Positions 1-7,774 of a stretch of 64,000 bases of DNA are shown here, in pieces. Below the pieces are notes generated by a model that saw only the letters and a program-made list of their open reading frames with translations, was not told the origin of the DNA and made no database searches. A program made the translations under genes and the position numbers. Each line of letters starts with the position of its first letter. Within the stretch, counting starts at the first letter, position 1. The stretch is from Streptococcus infantis (GTDB lineage Bacteria; Bacillota; Bacilli; Lactobacillales; Streptococcaceae): NCBI RefSeq assembly GCF_019929665.1, contig NZ_JAHZPZ010000001.1, forward strand, positions 620,001-684,000, given 5' to 3'.

Positions 1-87
1 ATATACCACTATCAATCCCAGAACGGATAAGAGAATATAGGGCACTAAAATAGAGTAATTCAACAGGTGCCTTTTACTAATTTTCAT
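1..87 (-). CDS. ftsW: FtsW, septal peptidoglycan glycosyltransferase (N-terminal fragment)
   Basis: Only the first 29 codons lie in the window; the gene runs off the left edge. The peptide begins M-K-I-S-K-R-H-L-L-N-Y-S and continues into a hydrophobic first membrane segment (IL.PYILLSVLGLIVVY pattern), which I recognise as the start of streptococcal FtsW, the SEDS polymerase of the divisome. GGTGA precedes the ATG at 85-87, and an extended -10 lies about 55 bp upstream. The call rests on memory of the pneumococcal N-terminus, so the family is likely but not proven from 29 residues. Confidence 0.75.
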   Translation of the reverse strand, partial: MKISKRHLLNYSILVPYILLSVLGLIVVY

Positions 88-140
88 ATTTCACCATCTA
101 CTAAATTTTTAATTTTCTATTAATTCTAGTTTTACATGCT

Positions 141-149
141 ATTATACCA
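141..149 (-). promoter_or_regulatory. extended -10 promoter for ftsW
   Basis: On the minus strand this reads TGGTATAAT, a consensus extended -10. No good -35 is visible 17 bp upstream, as is usual for extended -10 promoters. It lies between the prsA terminator and the ftsW start, so it separates the two transcripts. Confidence 0.6.
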
Positions 150-252
150 CTTTTTAGACTAGAAAAAAACTCTTATCCGTTAAAGCCTAGAATTTAAGCT
201 TTTAGAATTCACAAACATTTATTTATATTTTTGACTTTTAGCTAAGAAAATT

Positions 253-292
253 TCAAAAAAACTCTACCTTTCAAGAGTAGAAAGATAGAGTT
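253..292 (-). terminator. intrinsic terminator after prsA
   Basis: Stem 260-272 pairs with 280-292 (13 positions, one mismatch, 7-nt loop). On the minus strand the stem is followed by a run of T. It sits directly downstream of the prsA stop codon. Confidence 0.85.
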
Positions 293-299
293 TTCATCT

Positions 300-1289
300 T
301 TAGTTTGAAGATGTTGTTGTCGTTTCAGCTGCAGTTGTGGTCGTTTCAGTTGCTGCTGATGTAGTTGTCGTTTGAGTTGTTGTATCACTTTGAATGTACT
401 GAGTAAAGATATTTTGGAAGGCTTGATCTTTAACCTTGATATTTGCCGCCTGCAACTCTTTACTAATTACACCTTGAACAAAAGTAGCATCATTTTGTTT
501 TTGAGTCAAGATAACTGTCTTCAATTTTTCTTTATAATCTTCCCAGTTAGAAGATTTTTCTGTTTTCTTGATCAATTTCACAATATAGAAACTGTTTGAA
601 TAAGCTTGTGTACCTGGAGCTGTGATCACATCTGAGATTCCATCAACATTAAGGGCAAAGGCTGCTTTTTTAACAACGTCTGGCAATTCTGTTGATGCAG
701 AGTCAAAAGTGATCTCACCACCATTTGCTTTTGTCTTTTCGTCAGTTGAATTATCCTTAGCCAATTGTGCAAAATCAGCTCCAGATTCTTGTGCTTTAGC
801 AAGTACTTCTTTAGCCTTATCTTCACTGTCAAGTTTAATCACTTGAGCAGTTACTTCTGGTGTGTACTCATCGTAAGCTTTTTTGTAGTTCTCATCTGTC
901 AATTCAGCTTCTGCGGCTTTCTTAACAGCATATTCAACTAGTTTACTTGTACGAATTTGAGCTTTACGGCTTTCTGCTGTCATACCAGCACGAGAAAGAA
1001 CGATTTGATAGCTATCACCATATCTTTTTTGCTCTTCTGCTACCGCATCTTCTACTTCTTTGTCACTTACTTCAGATCCATATTGTTTTTCAAAAACTTT
1101 TTGGATTGTCATATTGAGCAAAATTTGTTGAGCAGTTGGGTTGTTTTTCACTTCTTCATAAAATTGGTGCTCAGTGATGACATCACCCTTCATACTGATG
1201 AGGTCAGCTCCTTGAGAGCTATTTGAACAAGCAGCCAAAGTAGCTACTGATAACAAAGTGATGGCACCAGCCAATAATTTTTTCTTCAT
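300..1289 (-). CDS. prsA: PrsA-type foldase lipoprotein (PPIC peptidyl-prolyl isomerase)
   Basis: Surface lipoprotein that helps secreted proteins fold after Sec export. The N-terminus is a lipoprotein signal with lipobox L-A-A-C (Cys21). A parvulin-type PPIC domain spans roughly residues 145-240 and includes the D-F-A-Q-L-A-K and G-G-E-I patterns. The last 27 or so residues are a low-complexity Thr/Ala tail (TTTQTTTT, TETTTTAAETTTT), probably a wall-spanning or disordered extension. Good SD (AAAAGGAGTAAAC) before the ATG. It is followed by its own terminator. The upstream neighbours are an O-methyltransferase and pepF, as I recall for pneumococcus (SP_0979-0981). Confidence 0.93.
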   Translation of the reverse strand: MKKKLLAGAITLLSVATLAACSNSSQGADLISMKGDVITEHQFYEEVKNNPTAQQILLNMTIQKVFEKQYGSEVSDKEVEDAVAEEQKRYGDSYQIVLSRAGMTAESRKAQIRTSKLVEYAVKKAAEAELTDENYKKAYDEYTPEVTAQVIKLDSEDKAKEVLAKAQESGADFAQLAKDNSTDEKTKANGGEITFDSASTELPDVVKKAAFALNVDGISDVITAPGTQAYSNSFYIVKLIKKTEKSSNWEDYKEKLKTVILTQKQNDATFVQGVISKELQAANIKVKDQAFQNIFTQYIQSDTTTQTTTTSAATETTTTAAETTTTSSN

Positions 1290-1363
1290 GTTTACTCCTT
1301 TTTATACACTAGATAAATGTTTACCTTATCTATTTTACTAAATTGTCTTAAAAATATCTGAAA

Positions 1364-2077
1364 TTAATCAACATCAGGCAGTTCTATTTCTGCTTGATTC
1401 TTTCTTAGCATCAAGATGCCATCTCCAAGAGGAACTAGACTAGCTGTTAATCCCGGATTGTTTAGAGTTGCGTCAAATAGTCTTTGCAAACCACGATAAA
1501 TGGTTCGTTGCCCGCGTCGGACTTCCATAATATCCTTAGCAATGTCTCCACCTTGGAAAATATCATCCAAGACAACTACTCCACCAACCTCAAGGTGTTT
1601 TAGGATTTCTGGCAAAAATACGATGTATTTGGATTTTGCAGAATCCATAAAAACAAAATCATAGGTCTCTGTCAATGTTGACAAAACGTCTACCGCATCG
1701 CCTTCCAAAAGAGTGATTTGTTGGCGATTATCAAACTTGGCGAAATTTTCCTTGGCAAAACCAATCATTTCAGGATTTCTGTCAATGGTTGTAATTTTAG
1801 CCTCTGGGGCATGTTGAGCCATCAAAAGTGCCGAAAAGCCAATTGCCGTTCCAATTTCTAAAATATTTTTCGGTTGAATTGTTTCCATTAGGAAACGGAA
1901 ATAAGCGACTGTTTCATGAGGAATGATAGGAATATTCTCCTTGCGAGCAAAGTTTTCTAGTTCTTTTAAAGAACCAGTCACCTGCTCTTGTCTGTGGCGC
2001 ATAAATTCCACAATCTCATCCTTAACAACAGGCCGTCGCATGTTATGGTTAGCATTTTTACTGTATGACTCAACCAT
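1364..2077 (-). CDS. SAM-dependent O-methyltransferase (class I, YrrM/Omt family)
   Basis: 237 residues. SAM-binding motif I is visible at about residues 75-90 (I-L-E-I-G-T-A-I-G-F-S), an acidic motif follows in T-T-I-D-R-N-P, and V-F-M-D-S-A-K and V-V-L-D-D-I-F-Q fit the metal-dependent caffeoyl-CoA/catechol O-methyltransferase family. The substrate is unknown. The start lies 1 bp from the pepF stop, so it is cotranscribed with pepF. Several bacterial relatives modify tRNA (TrmR-like 5-methoxyuridine methyltransferase). That is a plausible role here but is inferred from family only. Confidence 0.85.
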   Translation of the reverse strand: MVESYSKNANHNMRRPVVKDEIVEFMRHRQEQVTGSLKELENFARKENIPIIPHETVAYFRFLMETIQPKNILEIGTAIGFSALLMAQHAPEAKITTIDRNPEMIGFAKENFAKFDNRQQITLLEGDAVDVLSTLTETYDFVFMDSAKSKYIVFLPEILKHLEVGGVVVLDDIFQGGDIAKDIMEVRRGQRTIYRGLQRLFDATLNNPGLTASLVPLGDGILMLRKNQAEIELPDVD

Positions 2078-2078
2078 T

Positions 2079-3881
2079 TTATGCTAATCCTAATTTCTCA
2101 ACAAGGGCTTCGAACTCATCCAAACGGCGTTCAAAGACTGCAAAGGCATCATTAAGATAGTCTTCTTTTTCCATATCAACACCAGCTTTTCGCATGATAT
2201 TTAGAGGATAGTCTGACTTCCCAGCCTTGAGGTAATCAATATAACGGTCACGATCATCTTGACTACCGTGAACAATCTTTTCAGCCAAGGCCGAAGCTGC
2301 TGCAAAGCCTGTTGAATATTGATATACATAGTAATTATAGTAGAAATGAGGGATACGAGCCCACTCGTACTGAATTTGAGGATTGTCTTCCTTGCTCAAG
2401 CCATAATATTCTTGGTTCAAGTCAGCATAGAGATTGTTTAAGAACTCGCTTGTCAAGACTTCACCATTTTGATCGGCTTGGTGAATTGCATGTTCAAATT
2501 CAGCAAATTGAGTTTGGCGGAACACTGTTCCACGGAAACCATCCAAGAAGTTATTGAGAATAGCAAAGCGAGTTGCGTCATCTTGAACTTCTTGCAATAA
2601 TTTTTCAGTTAAGATATTTTCATTGGTTGTTGAAGCAATTTCTGCCAAGAAGATTGAGTAATCTCCGTATACATAAGGTTGTGTTTCACGCGTGTAGCTA
2701 GAATGCATACTATGACCTGTCTCATGTACAAGAGTAAAGAGATTATCGAGATTATCCTGCCAGTTAAGAAGCATAAAGGCGTTAGTATCATAGGAACCAC
2801 CAGAGTATGCACCTGAACGCTTGCCTTGGTTTTCATAGACATCAATCCAACGCTCACTGAAGGCACGTTTAACACGGCTCAAGTAGTCGTCACCTAAAAC
2901 TGCCAAAGCTTCTTCTGCTTTCTTCAAAGCTTCCTCATAAGTAAAGCTGTATTCTACTGAAGATAAGGGAGTATAAACATCGTACATCTTAAGATCCGGA
3001 ATACCTAAAATCTTCGAACGTAGATTTAGATAACGATGCAATAACGGCAAATGCTTACGAACAGCAGACACTAAGTTGTCATAAACACTTTCAGGTACAA
3101 AATTGGCTGCAAGAGCTGCTTCACGCGCACTCTTATAGTTACGAACCTTAGCGCGATAGTTTTGCACTTTGACATTGGTCTGTAGTGTTTTAGCGTAAGT
3201 GTGCTGGTATTGCTCATAGGTAGAGTATAGGGCTTCATAAGCTCCACGACGAACCTCACGATTTTTAGATTCTACCAAGCGCATATAAACGCCGTGTGAC
3301 AACTGTACCTCGTTTCCATCTTCATCTTTAACAAATGGAAAGACGATATCTGCATTATCTAAAATAGCAAAGGTTTCACTAGCAGCACCGAAGATTTCAC
3401 CAGCACCCGCCAACAACTCTTCTTCACGTTGTGAAAGGACATGATCCTTATTTTGCAATAGTTTATCAAAGAAGTGTTTATAAGGCTGGAGTTTTGGTTC
3501 TTCTGCTAAAAAGTTTTGATACTGCTCTTCTGTTATAACCATAAATTCTGGCTCATAGAAAGAGAATACCTGGTCGAGTTGACTATAAAGGGTCATTGCT
3601 TTTGCATAGTATTCTTGATATTTAGCAACTCGTGTATCCTGGTCGTTTTTCATATGAGCATAGACATAGAGTTTTTCAAGACGACGGCTCAAATCCAAAT
3701 AACGCTCTGTAATGTTAAGAAGGCTTTCTGCGCTATCCAAAAGATGCCCTTCAAGTCTAGCTGCTTCTTTTGTATCCTCGGTTAATAGGGCTAATTCTTC
3801 TTCCCATTTTTTGTCTGTTTCAAAGATCGTTGATAGATCCCATGTATCTTTTTCATTGATTTCATTTCGTTGTAATACCAT
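2079..3881 (-). CDS. pepF: Oligoendopeptidase F (M3 zinc metallopeptidase)
   Basis: 600 residues, the full length for PepF/PepB. The zinc motif H-E-T-G-H lies at residues 386-390 (H386, E387, H390), and the third ligand Glu is expected in the following A-E-I-A-S-T segment. The enzyme is cytosolic (no signal peptide) and cleaves peptides of about 6-20 residues taken up by oligopeptide permeases. The gene lies between coiA and the O-methyltransferase, all on the same strand with short gaps, which suggests one operon. Streptococcal members are often called pepB; the family is certain, the symbol less so. Confidence 0.94.
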   Translation of the reverse strand: MVLQRNEINEKDTWDLSTIFETDKKWEEELALLTEDTKEAARLEGHLLDSAESLLNITERYLDLSRRLEKLYVYAHMKNDQDTRVAKYQEYYAKAMTLYSQLDQVFSFYEPEFMVITEEQYQNFLAEEPKLQPYKHFFDKLLQNKDHVLSQREEELLAGAGEIFGAASETFAILDNADIVFPFVKDEDGNEVQLSHGVYMRLVESKNREVRRGAYEALYSTYEQYQHTYAKTLQTNVKVQNYRAKVRNYKSAREAALAANFVPESVYDNLVSAVRKHLPLLHRYLNLRSKILGIPDLKMYDVYTPLSSVEYSFTYEEALKKAEEALAVLGDDYLSRVKRAFSERWIDVYENQGKRSGAYSGGSYDTNAFMLLNWQDNLDNLFTLVHETGHSMHSSYTRETQPYVYGDYSIFLAEIASTTNENILTEKLLQEVQDDATRFAILNNFLDGFRGTVFRQTQFAEFEHAIHQADQNGEVLTSEFLNNLYADLNQEYYGLSKEDNPQIQYEWARIPHFYYNYYVYQYSTGFAAASALAEKIVHGSQDDRDRYIDYLKAGKSDYPLNIMRKAGVDMEKEDYLNDAFAVFERRLDEFEALVEKLGLA

Positions 3882-3899
3882 AAATTTCCTCCATCCTTT

Positions 3900-4856
3900 C
3901 TATTCTACCATATTTTTCGAAAAATAATGCTGATAAAAGGCAGGTGGATAGAGCTTTTGTTGCTGATTTTGTGGATTCAGTTCATAATAAGCCTGAAAGT
4001 TACGGTAATAATCATATAGATTTTGACTTATCTGACAAAAATGACCATGTTCTATCGGCCTTACTTGGGGATACCAATCCTGTTTTTTTAGATTTAAAAG
4101 ATTTTCTCCTCTTAAGTAAGCTTGGGCTTGTTGCTTCATCCAATAGGAGTTTTGATAATAGAGTTGTTTTTGAATGTAATGACAAATATCTCTGTCTTGC
4201 TCAACTGAAAAAGTAATAAGAGTTTGTTGCTGATAAGGACTACGTAAAATTTCTAGAAGATTTCCTTTGCCATAAGAAAATTCCTTGACCTGATAATGGA
4301 GTTTTCCTTTCAAATCTTGGTGAAGGAGGTACTTGAGCCTCAAAACTTGTTTTTTATGGTCTAACTCCCAAAGATAAAATCCCATATTATTACTAAAATA
4401 AAGAAAATCTCTTTGAAGTTTAGTTAGTCGCTCTTTTAGCCAGAGCTTTTCTCCCAATAGCCAAAGAACTTGAATTCCCAAACTTCGATAACCATTGCTT
4501 CTCTCCCGTAAAAGTTCGCAAGAAATGGGACTACACTGAACTTCCAGTGCTAATTGCTTATTGATGAGGATATCTGCGATTTGCTTAAGTTCAGGAATCG
4601 GATATTCCATTTCTACTTCAGCATCTTTCTTAGCCCAATTAAAAAGTGCCAGCTTATTCTCTAAATGTTCTGGTCCTTCGTTCTCATAATAAAAATCACA
4701 ATTTTTTAAACTTTCATGTGCAAAATGAGTTCTTACATTTTTTCCTTTTTTCAAGCGAACACTTGTTCCGCAAGCTGGACAATAATAAGCTTGTTTCTTT
4801 ACTTCATTCTCTAACGCGTTGATTAAATGACCTTTTTTATCTCTAGCTAAAAACAT
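3900..4856 (-). CDS. coiA: CoiA, late competence protein (DprA/RecA-side recombination factor)
   Basis: 318 residues. The N-terminal zinc-ribbon-like segment has Y-Y-C-P-A-C-G and then T-H-F-A-H. A nuclease-like core follows with P-E-H-L-x-x-K, Q-I-A-D-I and L-E-V-Q, matching the PD-(D/E)xK arrangement of the CoiA family. CoiA is needed after DNA uptake in streptococcal transformation. A candidate SigX box lies 20 bp upstream, consistent with competence induction. The stop lies 18 bp before the pepF start, so pepF and downstream genes may be partly read through from the competence promoter. Confidence 0.93.
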   Translation of the reverse strand: MFLARDKKGHLINALENEVKKQAYYCPACGTSVRLKKGKNVRTHFAHESLKNCDFYYENEGPEHLENKLALFNWAKKDAEVEMEYPIPELKQIADILINKQLALEVQCSPISCELLRERSNGYRSLGIQVLWLLGEKLWLKERLTKLQRDFLYFSNNMGFYLWELDHKKQVLRLKYLLHQDLKGKLHYQVKEFSYGKGNLLEILRSPYQQQTLITFSVEQDRDICHYIQKQLYYQNSYWMKQQAQAYLRGENLLNLKKQDWYPQVRPIEHGHFCQISQNLYDYYRNFQAYYELNPQNQQQKLYPPAFYQHYFSKNMVE

Positions 4857-4875
4857 ATATCCCCCTTTTCTACTT

Positions 4876-4883
4876 TATTCGAA
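4876..4883 (-). promoter_or_regulatory. candidate SigX/ComX (cin) box of coiA
   Basis: The minus strand reads TTCGAATA, a 7 of 8 match to the streptococcal com box TACGAATA, preceded by a T-rich stretch (TTATCCTTT). It sits 20 bp from the coiA ATG, a normal distance. coiA is a known late competence gene, which supports the call. Confidence 0.65.
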
Positions 4884-4896
4884 AAGGATAAGAAAA

Positions 4897-5074
4897 GAGA
4901 GTGGGACAGAAATCAGTAATTTGTTAGAATTCGATTTCGTCGTCCCACCTCCGCACAGTTGAGTAGGGCTGTAAAAGCTGATGAAATCAGCGTAGTAGAG
5001 CCCACTCAACCACTGCGTCTTGCTTGACAATCCAAAGACAATTGAGAGTCTAGAACTATTATCCCAGACTCTTC
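4897..5074. repeat. structured intergenic repeat-like element with nested hairpins
   Basis: Non-coding segment of about 180 bp between coiA and the CARF-nuclease gene. Visible stems are GTGGGAC/GTCCCAC (4901-4907 with 4942-4948), extended inward by GAAATC/GATTTC (4909-4914 with 4933-4938); GAGTAGGGCT with AGCCCACTC (4961-4970 with 4999-5007); and a perfect GCTGAT-GAA-ATCAGC hairpin (4977-4991). The ends (GAGAGTGGGA and TCCCAGACTCTTC) are imperfect inverted repeats. From memory the sequence resembles a dispersed intergenic element of mitis-group streptococci. No second copy was seen in this window. Confidence 0.65.
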
Positions 5075-5093
5075 TTCACTATTACATCTAATA

Positions 5094-6242
5094 TCATTGA
5101 CGTTTGTTCTTCATATATTTCCGTAACATGGGAATAAGATTCTGTATTTGATCCTGCTTTATCACCATTACACCATATTCCTGACAACGATGACTGTAAA
5201 CGGGGTTAATCTTTCCTGAGCAAACAATTATTTTCAAACAATTATCACCTGCAAAATGATTGGCATAAACTTCAAGTTCGTTAATAGCTTCAACTGCTAG
5301 ATCAGTCATTTTACAAGAAATGAAAACTACAGAGTGACCTTTACGAAGAATAACATCAATCTCATTTTGAACATTGTCAGCCTCAGGGAAAATCCCATTC
5401 CAATCAATTTCAGTACCAATCATACATTCATCAAAATACTCCGACTCAAGGGCTAATAAATAGATATACAATTCTAAAATATGCCCTTTTGTTCGACATA
5501 ACAGATGTGCTTCTGGTGTTGGGAATGTATAAGTGACAGTATCTGTTGTTTCCTCTTCTACTTTCAATAAATTAGCTTTTGTGAACAAAGGAATCAAGCT
5601 ACTGGGGTAAGAATAAATTTTTCCATTACTCTCCAAAACTTTTGCTGTTTCAGCGTGAAAATCATTTGTTTTTGCCAGTGCAAAGAATTGGGTAATCTGA
5701 TACCATTTTTCAGGATTTTCGATAGCATATTTGGCCAATTTTTTTATAGCTAGCACTTGCTTATTAGAATGCTGAGGTCTTCTTGATTTAAGGACTTTTC
5801 CACCACGTAAAGCTATCAATTGTTCAATGGATAAACTAGGAATCTCTAACTTTTTATCATAAATCTTACCCCTTTCCCAGGCATACTGCTTTCCTTGTTC
5901 AACATCCATAGCAATAATGGGAATACCTTTCTCCAAACCATACTGATATAGAACTATTGCTAATAGATTATCTCCACCAAAAACATCGATGGTCACTGTC
6001 TCAAAATCATTGATAAACAGGTCTAATTCCTGGCAGATTTTTTCTAGGTGAAATTGTCGAAAATGTACTTGTTTTAAGTGTGGAACTTGTTCCATTAGAA
6101 AATGCTTCAAGGATAGCTTATATTCCTCAGCAATTTTTCTTGTAGAAAGGTATAAAATCTCATCACAATCACTGACAAAAGCCTGGTAGACATTTTTCTC
6201 AATGGTATGACGGTCGTATAGTTCAATTAAAAGACTAGTCAT
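5094..6242 (-). CDS. Stand-alone CARF-domain nuclease, Card1/Can2-like (DUF1887)
   Basis: 382 residues. The N-terminal half looks like a CRISPR-associated Rossmann fold (CARF) sensor: I-E-L-Y-D-R-H at residues 6-12 and D-V-F-G-G-D-N-L-L at 86-94, the position of the cyclic-oligoadenylate-binding D-x-T-G-G-T/D-K motif. The C-terminal half (about 260-382) has a PD-(D/E)xK-type core: N-E-I-D (293-296) and F-I-S-C-K (307-311). The E of the usual E-x-K is Ser309 here, while D296 and K311 are kept. Relatives are nucleases switched on by cyclic tetra-adenylate in type III CRISPR immunity, but no cas gene or array is in the window. Length matches Card1 (about 370). The function in this context is unknown; whether it is still a nuclease is open. 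Confidence 0.8.
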   Translation of the reverse strand: MTSLLIELYDRHTIEKNVYQAFVSDCDEILYLSTRKIAEEYKLSLKHFLMEQVPHLKQVHFRQFHLEKICQELDLFINDFETVTIDVFGGDNLLAIVLYQYGLEKGIPIIAMDVEQGKQYAWERGKIYDKKLEIPSLSIEQLIALRGGKVLKSRRPQHSNKQVLAIKKLAKYAIENPEKWYQITQFFALAKTNDFHAETAKVLESNGKIYSYPSSLIPLFTKANLLKVEEETTDTVTYTFPTPEAHLLCRTKGHILELYIYLLALESEYFDECMIGTEIDWNGIFPEADNVQNEIDVILRKGHSVVFISCKMTDLAVEAINELEVYANHFAGDNCLKIIVCSGKINPVYSHRCQEYGVMVIKQDQIQNLIPMLRKYMKNKRQ

Positions 6243-6431
6243 CTTAAGACCTCCTAGACAAAAAAGTCTGAAAGAATAGTGGGCGTTCAGAATCGTTTTA
6301 AAACTATCACAATTCTGTTTAATTTCATCGACTTCTCCTACTTCTAGTATAGCATAAATTGAGATTTTCCTTTCTTATTAGGGTAACAAATAAGGAATAG
6401 AAAACGACTGCTCTCTATCCCTTTTATTCAT
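6243..6431. other. intergenic region between tehB and the CARF-nuclease gene
   Basis: Holds a minus-strand TATACT (near 6350) that could serve as the -10 of the CARF gene, and an imperfect AAGGGATAGA/TCTATTCCTT stem at about 6391-6422 downstream of tehB that lacks a strong T run. No further gene, tRNA or CRISPR repeat is seen. Confidence 0.45.
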
Positions 6432-7292
6432 TTATTTTACTTTTTTAGCCAACATTGTTGCAAAACGTAGTTGGATACGATTTCCGTTTTCATCACGACG
6501 GTGGAGATGGCCAGGATTTTCATTGTACTTCACTAATTCCCAGTCCTTGTAGTAATTTGCCAACTCACCCTCTTTAAAGGTAAATGGGAAGTTCACTGAG
6601 CAAGGATAATCCTCTGTATCCATAGCACACACAATCAAATTGTAGCCTCCAATTGAGGTTTGTTCCTGCATGTTTTGAATAATAGCTGGAATGCGATCTG
6701 CTTGTAAAAACATAAGAACAACCGTTGATACGATAAAATCGTAAGTTTGTCCAATGCTAGCTGAATTGATATCGTAGATACCGACAGGCATTTCTAAGTC
6801 TTCTTGCTCCACAATGCTTTGCAAGATTTCAAGAGATAGCTTATTTTGATCTACAGTTGTGACATCAAAGCCATGTTGAGCTAGAAAGAGTGCATTTCTT
6901 CCTTGACCACATCCTAGGTCTAGTGCCTTACATGGTTTTACTGTATCCATAGCTTCTAAGACTTCCGAATGAACTGGATTGCTATTGTATTTCTTAGGGA
7001 AGTAATCCTCCAGTTTACAGTAGAATTCCAAGTACCATTCCACATCATCTGTGGCTGCTTCTACTCTGTGCCAGGCTTGAGGTTGTGCCATAGGATTATC
7101 AGCACCTGCTTCAAAGAGGTGCACAGCTATAACTTCTCCCTCTTCAGTCAATTCAATAAACTTAAGAGCTCCTTTTAATACGGTAATCTTCCCCCAGGTT
7201 CCGACCTTAGTATTGTGTTTTCTTTGAACAGCCTCTGGCATGGTGTCTTTATTCCAGACAGGCATGCGTTTGTAGGCAACTAGTTTTTCCAT
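6432..7292 (-). CDS. tehB: TehB-type SAM-dependent methyltransferase with N-terminal cupin-like domain
   Basis: 286 residues from the ATG at 7290-7292; an in-frame GTG at 7299-7301 would add three residues but overlaps its own SD. Residues 1-95 form the DUF1971/TehB-N beta-barrel domain (W-G-K-I-T-V-L-K-G, A-W-H-R-V-E). Residues about 115-286 are a class I methyltransferase with A-L-D-L-G-C-G-Q-G-R-N. TehB homologues methylate tellurite or selenium compounds; the native substrate in streptococci is unclear. It is just upstream of the CARF gene in sequence but separated from it by a 189-bp gap with its own promoter-like -10. Confidence 0.88.
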   Translation of the reverse strand: MEKLVAYKRMPVWNKDTMPEAVQRKHNTKVGTWGKITVLKGALKFIELTEEGEVIAVHLFEAGADNPMAQPQAWHRVEAATDDVEWYLEFYCKLEDYFPKKYNSNPVHSEVLEAMDTVKPCKALDLGCGQGRNALFLAQHGFDVTTVDQNKLSLEILQSIVEQEDLEMPVGIYDINSASIGQTYDFIVSTVVLMFLQADRIPAIIQNMQEQTSIGGYNLIVCAMDTEDYPCSVNFPFTFKEGELANYYKDWELVKYNENPGHLHRRDENGNRIQLRFATMLAKKVK

Positions 7293-7306
7293 ATTCTTCA
7301 CTCTTT

Positions 7307-7774
7307 CTATCGGTGGTTAACAGCTTTCATAACACGCGCAATATCACGAACTTGTTCACGACGTTTAATCGATTCACGCTTATCATAATCATGTTTCCCT
7401 TTCGCAAGTCCTAAAAGTAACTTGGCATAGCCATCTTTGATATAAACTTTAAGAGGAACCAAGGTCATACCTGTTCCTTTGGTTTCTTGCTCCAATTTCT
7501 GGATTTGTTTTTTATGAAGGAGAAGTTTACGACGACGTTCGGGTTCCTGATTCCAGATATTTCCTTCTTCATAGGGTGCAATATGCACGTTGCTCAGCCA
7601 AACTTCCCCATTTTTTACTTGGGCAAACCCATCTTTCAGATTGATGCGGGCTGCTCGAACACTCTTGATTTCTGTTCCTGTCAGGACCATTCCTGCTTCT
7701 AGCGTATCTACGATTGTATAGTCGTGGTGCGCCTTTTTATTTTGCGCGACGACCTTTCCCTCGCCCTTTGCCAT
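7307..7774 (-). CDS. smpB: SmpB, tmRNA-binding protein
   Basis: 155 residues, the standard length. Starts [14 protein letters not shown] and contains G-T-E-I-K-S-V-R and the basic C-terminal tail that enters the mRNA channel ([11 protein letters not shown]). SmpB carries tmRNA to stalled ribosomes for trans-translation. The start overlaps the 3' end of rnr by 38 bp, with the SD AAAGGAGCC inside rnr. RNase R degrades the tagged message, so the pair works in one pathway. Confidence 0.96.
   Translation of the reverse strand: MAKGEGKVVAQNKKAHHDYTIVDTLEAGMVLTGTEIKSVRAARINLKDGFAQVKNGEVWLSNVHIAPYEEGNIWNQEPERRRKLLLHKKQIQKLEQETKGTGMTLVPLKVYIKDGYAKLLLGLAKGKHDYDKRESIKRREQVRDIARVMKAVNHR

Noticed and set aside
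6290-6320. GTTTTAAAACT-like sequence near the CARF gene as a CRISPR repeat
   Set aside because: A single copy with no spacer-repeat pattern around it.
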